Shown here: positions 33,717 through 41,347 of the stretch, one piece after another
Numbering within the stretch: position 1 is the first letter of the stretch
How the letters are laid out: every line of letters begins with the position of its first letter
Assembly (NCBI RefSeq): GCF_900182595.1
Contig: NZ_FXTN01000016.1
Coordinates: forward strand, 49,743-113,742
DNA: 64,000 bases
DNA from: Pedobacter westerhofensis
GTDB lineage: Bacteria; Bacteroidota; Bacteroidia; Sphingobacteriales; Sphingobacteriaceae
Direction: 5' to 3'
Translations under genes and position numbers: made by a program
Notes under the pieces: model-generated
The model's database searches: none
Seen by the model: only the letters and a program-made list of their open reading frames with translations
Told to the model about the DNA's origin: nothing

Positions 33717-34511
33717 ATGAATCTTATTCAGGCAATTATTCTCGCTGTCATAGAGGGATTAACGGAGTTTTTACCCGTATCTTCTACTGGCCATATGATC
33801 CTTGCGTCTTCCTATATGGGCATCGCATCCGATCCTTTTGTAAAACTTTTCACGATAGTGATCCAGCTGGGCGCTATACTTTCTGTGGTGGTTTTATACT
33901 TTAAACGTTTTTTCAAGACCCTCGATTTTTATTATAAGCTGATTGTGGCCTTTATCCCGGCAGCAGTATTTGGTGTCTTATTGAGCGATAAAATCGATGA
34001 GCTGCTCGAAAGCCCGATGACGGTAGCGATATCCCTCGTAATCGGTGGCTTTGTCCTCTTATTTGTTGATAAATGGTTCAGTGAACCTACTGTCCATACT
34101 GAAGAAGAAATTACCTATGGAACAGCATTAAAGATTGGTTTTTTCCAGTGCCTGGCGATGATCCCCGGAACATCGAGGTCCGCAGCTACTATCGTTGGCG
34201 GGATGACACAGAAACTGAGCAGAAAAGCAGCTGCCGAATTTTCTTTCTTTTTAGCCGTGCCCACCATGTTTGCCGCTACGGCAAAAAAACTGCTCGATTT
34301 CTATAAGGCAGGAAATACCGTTACACATGACGAAGTACAGATCCTGCTGATTGCCAATGTGATCGCTTTTGTAGTGGCCTTACTGGCGATTAAAAGCTTT
34401 ATCGGTTTCCTTAATAAAAATGGTTTCAAGCTTTTTGGCTGGTACAGGATTATTGCCGGAATTATCATTATCCTGCTTATCTACAGCGGGCATGACCTCC
34501 AGATCATATAA
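33717..34511 (+). CDS. uppP: Undecaprenyl-diphosphate phosphatase
   Basis: A 264-residue BacA/UppP membrane enzyme that recycles undecaprenyl diphosphate to the monophosphate carrier for wall synthesis. The two catalytic regions are EGLTEFLPVSSTGHMIL (residues 13-29) and FQCLAMIPGTSRSAATIVGGM (about 143-163). Eight hydrophobic segments are expected. It is followed by truB after 53 bases. Confidence 0.95.
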   Translation: MNLIQAIILAVIEGLTEFLPVSSTGHMILASSYMGIASDPFVKLFTIVIQLGAILSVVVLYFKRFFKTLDFYYKLIVAFIPAAVFGVLLSDKIDELLESPMTVAISLVIGGFVLLFVDKWFSEPTVHTEEEITYGTALKIGFFQCLAMIPGTSRSAATIVGGMTQKLSRKAAAEFSFFLAVPTMFAATAKKLLDFYKAGNTVTHDEVQILLIANVIAFVVALLAIKSFIGFLNKNGFKLFGWYRIIAGIIIILLIYSGHDLQII

Positions 34512-34564
34512 TTGTGTAAATTTGCCGCTTAATTAAAATCAGAGTTTTGAGCGTAGAAAAATTA

Positions 34565-35416
34565 ATGGAAAGAACCTTCAATTTTGCCGAAGGTGAACTG
34601 TTACTCATCAACAAACCGTATGAGTGGACAAGTTTTGATGTAGTTGGGAAAATCAGAAACTCCTTAAAACCCCTGAAATTAAAAGTAGGCCATGCCGGCA
34701 CGCTGGACCCGCTGGCTACCGGCCTGCTGATCCTTTGTACCGGAAAGCTGACCAAACAGATTGACACTTTCCAGGCAGAAGATAAAGAATATACAGGTAC
34801 TATGATCCTGGGGGCTACTACCCCCTCTTTTGATCTGGAGACCACCGTTGATACAGAATATCCGCTGGATTACCTCACTGATGAAGCAATATATGCGGCC
34901 ACTACTCCTTTCACCGGAGAAATCCAGCAATATCCCCCGGCACATTCTGCAGTAAAGGTAAACGGAGAACGTTTGTATGTTAAAGCCCGCAGAGGCGAAG
35001 AGCAGGAACTGAGGCTGCGCTTTGTAAATGTACCGGTGTTTGAAATCACGCGGATTGCACTGCCGGAGGTAGACTTCCGGATTGTGTGCAGCAAGGGGAC
35101 ATACATCAGGTCGCTCGTTTCAGATTTTGGCAAATACCTTGATAATGGTGCTTATCTTTCAAAACTCACACGCACCCGCAGCGGTAATTTCCTGCTGGAA
35201 GACGCATTTGAAGTAAAAGACCTTGTTGAGTATCTTCGTAACAGAAGAGCAGCCGCCACAACTGAAGCAGCAGTCACTGAAACAGCTGCAGTCATTGAAA
35301 CAGCTGCAGCCCATGAAACAGCTGCAGTCATTGAAACAGGAGCAGCCACTGAAACAGGAGCTGCAACTGAAGCAGGGGCAGCAACTGAAAAAGCAACAGC
35401 TCCGAAAAATACCTGA
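34565..35416 (+). CDS. truB: tRNA pseudouridine-55 synthase with repeat-encoded tail
   Basis: A 283-residue TruB from the ATG at 34565; a TTG 18 bases upstream is also in frame, but the family normally starts close to ELLLINKPYEWTSFDVV. GHAGTLDPLATGLL carries the catalytic aspartate, and CSKGTYIRSLVSDFG is the C-terminal motif. The catalytic domain ends near residue 228. The rest is an Ala/Thr/Glu-rich tail encoded by an 18-bp tandem repeat (35264-35400) with no counterpart in ordinary TruB. It modifies U55 of tRNAs. The tail is likely disordered. Confidence 0.93.
   Translation: MERTFNFAEGELLLINKPYEWTSFDVVGKIRNSLKPLKLKVGHAGTLDPLATGLLILCTGKLTKQIDTFQAEDKEYTGTMILGATTPSFDLETTVDTEYPLDYLTDEAIYAATTPFTGEIQQYPPAHSAVKVNGERLYVKARRGEEQELRLRFVNVPVFEITRIALPEVDFRIVCSKGTYIRSLVSDFGKYLDNGAYLSKLTRTRSGNFLLEDAFEVKDLVEYLRNRRAAATTEAAVTETAAVIETAAAHETAAVIETGAATETGAATEAGAATEKATAPKNT
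35264..35400 (+). repeat. 18-bp tandem repeat (VNTR-like) inside the truB 3' end
   Basis: Six full 18-base units start at 35279, 35297, 35315, 35333, 35351 and 35369, most beginning GAAACAG, with shorter units at each end. Each unit encodes ETA/ETG-A-x-x, giving an in-frame (E-T-A-A-V-I)-like repeat. Unit length is a multiple of three, so copy-number change would alter tail length without frameshift. Confidence 0.85.
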
Positions 35417-35420
35417 TCAG

Positions 35421-36284
35421 ATGCACAATCATTTAACAAATAACTACCTGCGCTTCCTCAGAGACCTTCTGCTGATCACCTGCGGGATCTTTTCGGCTTG
35501 CTTTGGCCTGAAGAGCTTCCTGATGCCCAGCGGTTTTATCGACGGCGGCGTAACCGGTATTTCTTTGCTGATCAGTACCTTAACGGGACTCAAGTTATCC
35601 TATCTGATTATATTCATTAATATTCCCTTTGTGATCCTGGGATTTTCCCAGATCGGCAAAGCTTTTGCCATCAAAACGGCCTGTGCAATTGCTGTTCTGG
35701 CAGCATTCCTGATTATTATCCCTTTTCAGCCGGTTACACATGATAAATTGCTGATCGCCTTTTTTGGTGGGCTTTTTCTCGGCGGCGGGATCGGACTGGC
35801 CATGCGCGGCGGATGCGTGATTGATGGAACAGAAGTACTGGCGCTTTACATCAGTAAAAACAGCCAGCTCACGGTAGGCAACATTATCCTGATCCTCAAC
35901 GTTGTGATCTTTGGTGTTGCAGCAATATTTCTGGGCACGGAAACGGCAATGTATGCCATACTTACGTACTTATCGGCATCAAAAACAATCGATTTTGTGG
36001 TGAATGGACTGGAACAGTATATCGGGGTAACCGTGATTTCGGAAAGGAAAGACGAAATCAAACAATTCCTGATCAATGAGATGAAACGCGGTGTCACCAT
36101 CTATAAAGGTGAAGGCGGATACGCAGAGAATAAAGAGATTGATATTTTATATACAGTAGTGACCAAACTGGAAATGGGCAAGCTGCAAAACGAAATCCGG
36201 CAGATCGATCCGAATGCCTTTGTGGTGCAGCAGCAAATTTCCGATATCAAAGGAGGGGTGGTTAAACGCCATGCCCTGCATTAA
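35421..36284 (+). CDS. YitT family membrane protein
   Basis: A 287-residue protein with five or six N-terminal membrane segments (first: LLLITCGIFSACFGLKSFLMP) and a C-terminal DUF2179 domain (EYIGV-like segment, then FLINEMKRGVTIYKGEGGYAENKEIDILYTVVTKLEM). Its transport role is not known. The frame runs open back to 35223, but that part would be a read-through of the truB repeats (a Q/L/K-rich artefact); the ATG at 35421, 4 bases after truB stops, is the sensible start. Confidence 0.88.
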   Translation: MHNHLTNNYLRFLRDLLLITCGIFSACFGLKSFLMPSGFIDGGVTGISLLISTLTGLKLSYLIIFINIPFVILGFSQIGKAFAIKTACAIAVLAAFLIIIPFQPVTHDKLLIAFFGGLFLGGGIGLAMRGGCVIDGTEVLALYISKNSQLTVGNIILILNVVIFGVAAIFLGTETAMYAILTYLSASKTIDFVVNGLEQYIGVTVISERKDEIKQFLINEMKRGVTIYKGEGGYAENKEIDILYTVVTKLEMGKLQNEIRQIDPNAFVVQQQISDIKGGVVKRHALH

Positions 36285-36295
36285 TTCTAAAGATT

Positions 36296-37231
36296 TTGAA
36301 AATATATAACCACCTGTCCGAATTTAAGAGATTGAACAACGCTGTTGCCACCATTGGCACTTTTGATGGCGTCCATTTTGGCCACCAGAAGATCATCAAC
36401 AGGCTTTGTGAACTGGCCCGCAGTACCGGCGGAGAAAGCGTGATCCTTACCTTTTTCCCGCATCCGCGGATGATCATTGATCCTGAAAACCAGGACCTGA
36501 AAATGATCAACACGATCGAAGAAAAAGCAGAGATCCTGGCCGCGCTGGGTGTAGACCACCTGATCATTACGCCGTTTACCAGGGATTTCTCTAATCTTAG
36601 CCCCTCAGAATATATCCAGAAGATCCTCGTAGAAACTATTGGCATCAAACAGATCATCGTTGGGTACGACCATCGTTTCGGCAAAGACCGCTCGGGGGGG
36701 ATGAAGGACCTGATTGCCTTTTCAGGGCCTTACGGCTATGAAGTTGAAGAAATTGGCGAACAGGACATCAACGATGTGGCGGTGAGTTCCACCAAGATCA
36801 GGGAATCGCTGCTCTGCGGACAAGTAGGACTGGCAGCAGAATACCTGGGCTATCCCTTCTCCCTATACGGCCCTGTGATCAAAGGAGATAAAATCGGCCG
36901 CACCATTGGCTATCCTACAGCAAATATATTTATCGAACAGCCTTACAAACTGATTCCCTCAGATGGCATTTATGCAGTCACAGTAGAAACGGACAACCAG
37001 GCGTACAAGGCAATGGCCTATATCGGGCAGCGCCCCACCATCAACGGTATGACCCGCAATATTGAGGTCAACATTTTTGATTTCGATAGGGAAATTTACG
37101 GTCAGTATATCAAAATGAACTTCCATGAATTTCTCCGCCATGATGTAAAATTTACCGGTCTGGAAGCCTTAAAGGTACAGCTGGCCCAGGACAAGGAAGA
37201 CACTTTAAAATATTTCGCCCAACAGCATTAA
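36296..37231 (+). CDS. ribF: Bifunctional riboflavin kinase / FAD synthetase
   Basis: A 311-residue RibF. The N-terminal FMN adenylyltransferase has TIGTFDGVHFGHQKI (residues 20-34) and VGYDHRFGKDRSGG; the C-terminal riboflavin kinase has YPFSLYGPVIKGDKIGRTIGYPTANI. It converts riboflavin to FMN and then FAD. The only start that keeps the usual N-terminus (MKIYNHLSEFKRL) is TTG at 36296, 11 bases after yitT ends, since no ATG precedes the TIGTFDG block in frame. Confidence 0.95.
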   Translation: MKIYNHLSEFKRLNNAVATIGTFDGVHFGHQKIINRLCELARSTGGESVILTFFPHPRMIIDPENQDLKMINTIEEKAEILAALGVDHLIITPFTRDFSNLSPSEYIQKILVETIGIKQIIVGYDHRFGKDRSGGMKDLIAFSGPYGYEVEEIGEQDINDVAVSSTKIRESLLCGQVGLAAEYLGYPFSLYGPVIKGDKIGRTIGYPTANIFIEQPYKLIPSDGIYAVTVETDNQAYKAMAYIGQRPTINGMTRNIEVNIFDFDREIYGQYIKMNFHEFLRHDVKFTGLEALKVQLAQDKEDTLKYFAQQH

Positions 37232-37332
37232 ACAAAGAAATCAGCATTTTCTTATTGAAAAACGCCATATTTTAGTATATTACGATAATCAGTTTTTCAT
37301 CAGCATACATTTGTCTTTCATCGGTTATGAAG

Positions 37333-37380
37333 CTATCATAAGCATATCACTACTGATTTCAGGCGGTATGCTTATGATAG
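37333..37380. terminator. Hairpin between ribF and the antiporter gene
   Basis: CTATCATAAGCATA (37333-37346) and TATGCTTATGATAG (37367-37380) are perfect 14-bp arms with TTTTACC after them. It lies 21 bases before the ATG at 37402. It may end the ribF transcript, or act as a leader element of the antiporter gene. Confidence 0.55.
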
Positions 37381-37401
37381 TTTTACCAGTGATTATTTTA
37401 T

Positions 37402-39630
37402 ATGCTACATTTACCCGTTTTAATAACCGATTTAGGTTTAATACTCGCGGCCGCAGGGGTTACCACCCTCCTGTTTAAAAAGATCAACCAGCCTCTGGTG
37501 CTGGGCTACATTTTAGCCGGACTGCTCGTTGGCCCGCACATCCATTTCTTCCCTACTGTTACCGATCATGAAAGCGTACATATCTGGGCGGAGATCGGTG
37601 TGATCTTTCTGCTGTTCAGCCTCGGCCTGGAATTCAGTTTTAAGAAACTGGTGAAGGTTGGCGGCTCTGCGTCCATCACCGCTATTGTAGAGGTATTCTT
37701 TATGCTCCTGATCGGCTTCGTTGCCGGTAAGGTGATGGGCTGGGGAACCATGGACTGTATTTTCCTTGGCGGGATATTATCTGTGTCGTCAACCACAATT
37801 ATCATCAGGGCCTTTGAAGAACTTGGGGTAAAACATAAAAAATTTGCCGGTCTTGTTTTTGGCGTCCTCATCGTGGAAGACCTGGTGGCCATCCTCTTAC
37901 TGGTTTTGCTCTCTACGCTGGCTGTGAGCAGGCAGTTTGCCGGCACAGAGATGGTATTTTCTATCCTTAAACTTTGCTTCTTCCTGGTGCTATGGTTCAT
38001 TGGCGGGATCTTCCTGGTGCCAACTTTCCTGAAAGCCACAAAGAAACTGATGAACGACGAAACCATGCTGATCGTTTCACTGGCGCTGTGCCTGCTGATG
38101 GTGATGCTGGCTGTTAAGGTGGGCTTCTCTCCTGCCCTCGGCGCATTTATCATGGGCTCGGTACTGGCAGAAACTACACAGGCAGAAAAAATAGAGCACC
38201 TCACCAAGTCCGTTAAAGACCTTTTTGCCGCGGTATTTTTTGTGTCTGTAGGTATGCTGATTGATCCCGGGATCCTGGTCACCTATGCAGTGCCGATCCT
38301 GATTATCACCCTGGCCACCATCACCGGGAAGTTCCTCAGTTCTGGCCTTGGTGCACTTGTATCCGGCCAGCCGCTCAAAACTGCGGTACAGACAGGTATG
38401 AGCCTTGCTCAGATCGGTGAGTTTTCATTTATTATTGCAACCCTCGGGACTACCCTGAAAGTAACCAGCGACTTCCTTTATCCGATCGCGGTAGCTGTTT
38501 CAGCTATTACCACTTTTACCACACCCTACCTGATCAGGACTTCGGAACCCTTTTTCCTGTTTCTGGAACGAAAGCTGCCGGCAAAATGGGTGGCAGGCAT
38601 CAGCAGGTACAGTACCAGTACGGCGGGGATTACCACAATGAGTGACTGGAAGGTCTTATTAAAGGCCTACACCTTCAATACGATCATTCATTCTGTGATC
38701 CTGATCGCCATCATATTTGCAGGCTCCCGTTACCTGCAGCCTTTTGTAACAGCACACCTCATCAGCGGCAATAACGGAATTATCATCAGCCTGATCATCT
38801 CACTGGTTTTAATGGCGCCGTTTTTATGGGCCCTGGCCATCCGCAGGATCGAGCGGAAAGCACATGCCCATCTTTGGCTCAATAAAAAATACACCCGCGG
38901 CCCGCTGATCTCATTGGAAGTACTGAGGATCAGCCTGGCGCTTTTTGCCGTAGGCTTCCTGATTTTTCAGTTTTACAGCACCTGGGCATCAATCCTGGCA
39001 GCACTTGCACTGATTATCCTTGGGATGACCATTTTCTCCAGGAAACTCCAGGCCTTTTACGACCGCATGGAACACCGCTTTCTGTATAACCTGAATGCAA
39101 GGGAAGAACAAAACAAACAGCCCGAAATCCTGCCCTGGGATACCCACCTGACGGAGCTCACCGTTTCACCTGAATCAGAGCTCGTGGGCAAGTCGCTCGT
39201 GGAACTTGCCGTAAGGGAAAAGTATGGTGTAAACATTGCCCTGATTGAGCGCGGGCATAAAATGATTCCCACCCCCCAAAGGGACGAAAGGCTGTATCCC
39301 AACGACAAGGTGATGCTGATTGGTACGGATGATCAGCTTGCTGCCGTACAGGAACTTTTTAACGGTTCCGCAAAGGAAAACGACGAAACCTATTTCCCAA
39401 AAAAGGATATGACGCTGCAAAAAATTGTTATCAACAGCTCCTCTCCTGTCTTTGCACAAACCATCCGCGATTCGGGGATCAGGGAGCAGACGCAGGGACT
39501 TGTAGTAGGAATTGAACGTCAGGGCGTAAGGATACTGAACCCCGATTCTAACCTTGTATTTGAAAACGAAGACATTGTCTGGATTGTAGGGAACCATAAA
39601 AAGATACCTGAACTGCTCAGGAAAACTTAA
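37402..39630 (+). CDS. CPA2-family cation:proton antiporter with TrkA-C domain
   Basis: A 742-residue protein. Residues about 1-390 form the Na+/H+ exchanger membrane domain (QPLVLGYILAGLLVGPHIHF, LLFSLGLEFSFKKL, SVSSTTIIIRAFEELG, FGVLIVEDLVAILLL), a second membrane segment set spans about 425-560, and two RCK-C/TrkA-C-like regulatory domains follow (LTELTVSPESELVGKSLVELAV and QKIVINSSSPVFAQTIRDSG). KefB/YbaL-type exchangers of this kind export K+ or Na+ in exchange for protons at the inner membrane. The NAD-binding RCK-N part of KefC is absent. Confidence 0.9.
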   Translation: MLHLPVLITDLGLILAAAGVTTLLFKKINQPLVLGYILAGLLVGPHIHFFPTVTDHESVHIWAEIGVIFLLFSLGLEFSFKKLVKVGGSASITAIVEVFFMLLIGFVAGKVMGWGTMDCIFLGGILSVSSTTIIIRAFEELGVKHKKFAGLVFGVLIVEDLVAILLLVLLSTLAVSRQFAGTEMVFSILKLCFFLVLWFIGGIFLVPTFLKATKKLMNDETMLIVSLALCLLMVMLAVKVGFSPALGAFIMGSVLAETTQAEKIEHLTKSVKDLFAAVFFVSVGMLIDPGILVTYAVPILIITLATITGKFLSSGLGALVSGQPLKTAVQTGMSLAQIGEFSFIIATLGTTLKVTSDFLYPIAVAVSAITTFTTPYLIRTSEPFFLFLERKLPAKWVAGISRYSTSTAGITTMSDWKVLLKAYTFNTIIHSVILIAIIFAGSRYLQPFVTAHLISGNNGIIISLIISLVLMAPFLWALAIRRIERKAHAHLWLNKKYTRGPLISLEVLRISLALFAVGFLIFQFYSTWASILAALALIILGMTIFSRKLQAFYDRMEHRFLYNLNAREEQNKQPEILPWDTHLTELTVSPESELVGKSLVELAVREKYGVNIALIERGHKMIPTPQRDERLYPNDKVMLIGTDDQLAAVQELFNGSAKENDETYFPKKDMTLQKIVINSSSPVFAQTIRDSGIREQTQGLVVGIERQGVRILNPDSNLVFENEDIVWIVGNHKKIPELLRKT

Positions 39631-39669
39631 AAAGTATATTTTTGTTAACACAATTCATCACGGCAAAAA

Positions 39670-40707
39670 ATGAAAATAGACCAGGAGAAAAGCGAGTTTT
39701 TGGACGAAATGCTGGAACACTGGCAGGAAGAACACCTGCTGAGCCAGGATCAGGTACAAAAACTAAAAGCAAGCTATGAGGCAAAATCCTTCGACTGGCG
39801 CAGGCTTGCACAGTATTCTTTCTGGATTGCAATGGCCTGTGGTGTCATTTCCCTTGGTGCTTTGCTGATCGACAACCAGATCCTCGATTACCTTAAAAAA
39901 CTGTACGATACGCCCGACAGCATCATCAGCATCCTGTCTGCAGCTGCAGCTGCTGTACTCTACTGGCTCAGCTTTAAAAGAAAGAAATCATTGCCCCAGC
40001 AGGTATTCAGCAATGATGCCATCATTTTCACTGCGGTTATGCTTACCGCTAATGCAATTGCTTATTTCGGTAAAGCCATCGGCGATGGCGGCAGCCATTT
40101 TTCACTGCTCATCTTATTCTCGGTAGGGATTTACGGGGTACTGGCATTTGTATTCAGGTCGCGCCTCATCTGGGTATTTGTGCTGATCTCACTGGGTGCC
40201 TGGTTTGGAACAGAAACAGGGTACCTCTCGCGCGGAAACCTGTATTTCCTGGGAATGAACTACCCCCTGCGCTTTGTGATCTTTGGTTTTGCAGTAACCG
40301 CCACGGCACTACTGCTGAGAAAAGTAAAATCTTTTCAGTTTTTTTACCTCACCACCTACATCAGCGGGATGATGTACCTTTTTGTATCCCTATGGCTAAT
40401 CTCGGTATTTGGAAATTTCGGTACGCTTGACCAGTGGTACGGCATCAAACAGATCAGCCTTTTCTACTGGGCCCTGATCTCTGCCGCAGCCTGCGGAATC
40501 GCAATCCTTACCGGGCTAAAATTCAGGGATGAAGTGGCCCGCGAATTCGGGATTACTTTTCTCTTCCTCAACCTGTATACCCGCTATTTTGAATATTTCT
40601 GGGATACCTGGCATAAAGCACTGTTCTTTTGTGTGCTGGCAGCTTCTTTCTGGTTTATCGGCCGCAGGGCAGAAAAGATCTGGAACCTCGAATTTTTGAA
40701 GAAGTAG
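39670..40707 (+). CDS. DUF2157 domain-containing membrane protein
   Basis: A 345-residue protein. The N-terminal 70 residues are soluble (FLDEMLEHWQEEHLLSQDQVQKLKASYE, the DUF2157 helical start), followed by about nine membrane segments up to residue 335. The function of the family is unknown. It starts 39 bases after the antiporter and its stop abuts the stop of the convergent exporter gene at 40708. Confidence 0.8.
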   Translation: MKIDQEKSEFLDEMLEHWQEEHLLSQDQVQKLKASYEAKSFDWRRLAQYSFWIAMACGVISLGALLIDNQILDYLKKLYDTPDSIISILSAAAAAVLYWLSFKRKKSLPQQVFSNDAIIFTAVMLTANAIAYFGKAIGDGGSHFSLLILFSVGIYGVLAFVFRSRLIWVFVLISLGAWFGTETGYLSRGNLYFLGMNYPLRFVIFGFAVTATALLLRKVKSFQFFYLTTYISGMMYLFVSLWLISVFGNFGTLDQWYGIKQISLFYWALISAAACGIAILTGLKFRDEVAREFGITFLFLNLYTRYFEYFWDTWHKALFFCVLAASFWFIGRRAEKIWNLEFLKK

Positions 40708-41331
40708 TTAATGCCTGATCAAATGAATATAAATCAGCTTAAAGATATGATAGGCAGAAAGAGCAAAGAATAAACCTGCAATCGCCTTGTTTACCACATA
40801 ATTATTGAGCGTAAACTTGGTTTGTATATACTGTGCAAACCGCGCAAAGCCATACAAAGCTACTGCTGCGCCAATCCCTGAACCGATACTGAAAATACTC
40901 AGGGAGATATACCCTTTGTCGATCCACTCATGCGAGATCAGGTATGTCCCTACAAACAGCCAGTATGGGATCTGCATCGGGTTTAATACCCCCAGCAGCA
41001 TCCCGTAGCGGATACTGTCTTTTTTAGAATAGTCTGCTTTGGGCATCTCCTTGCGCGACCGCCATGTGGTGATCCCCAGCACAAGGAACATGATGATCAT
41101 CACGCCATCGATATATTCCCCTACCTTGATTTCGCTGGACAGCCATTGTACAAAGCGCATCACCCCTAAAGTAAAAAGCACTTCAATGGATGAAAACGCG
41201 AGTATAAAGTAGATAGCCTGCTTTATTCCCCTCGTAATAGTAATCTGAACAACAGTCAGATTGATATTTCCCGGCGGGATATAACCTATAGAGTTAAGAA
41301 GTATCCCCAGAAAAAAGGTTAAAAAAAGCAT
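40708..41331 (-). CDS. LysE-family transporter
   Basis: A 207-residue membrane protein with six hydrophobic segments. The N-terminal NSIGYIPPGNINLTVVQITITRGIKQA matches the LysE/RhtB pattern (PGP/PGN ... G-x-x-x-G), and GVLNPMQIPYWLFVG is the central conserved block. Members export amino acids. It lies 16 bases downstream of uvrA in the same direction and may be co-transcribed with it. Substrate unknown. Confidence 0.82.
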   Translation of the reverse strand: MLFLTFFLGILLNSIGYIPPGNINLTVVQITITRGIKQAIYFILAFSSIEVLFTLGVMRFVQWLSSEIKVGEYIDGVMIIMFLVLGITTWRSRKEMPKADYSKKDSIRYGMLLGVLNPMQIPYWLFVGTYLISHEWIDKGYISLSIFSIGSGIGAAVALYGFARFAQYIQTKFTLNNYVVNKAIAGLFFALSAYHIFKLIYIHLIRH

Positions 41332-41347
41332 TTGCGAATATAGATAA

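Noticed and set aside
35223..35420. N-terminal Q/L/K-rich extension of YitT
   Set aside because: It is the truB repeat read in another frame. The ATG at 35421, right after the truB stop, begins the conserved membrane protein.
35152..35439. Leftward Ala/Val-rich frame in the truB repeat
   Set aside because: It is the antisense reading of the 18-bp repeats; repeats of length divisible by three keep all frames open by chance.
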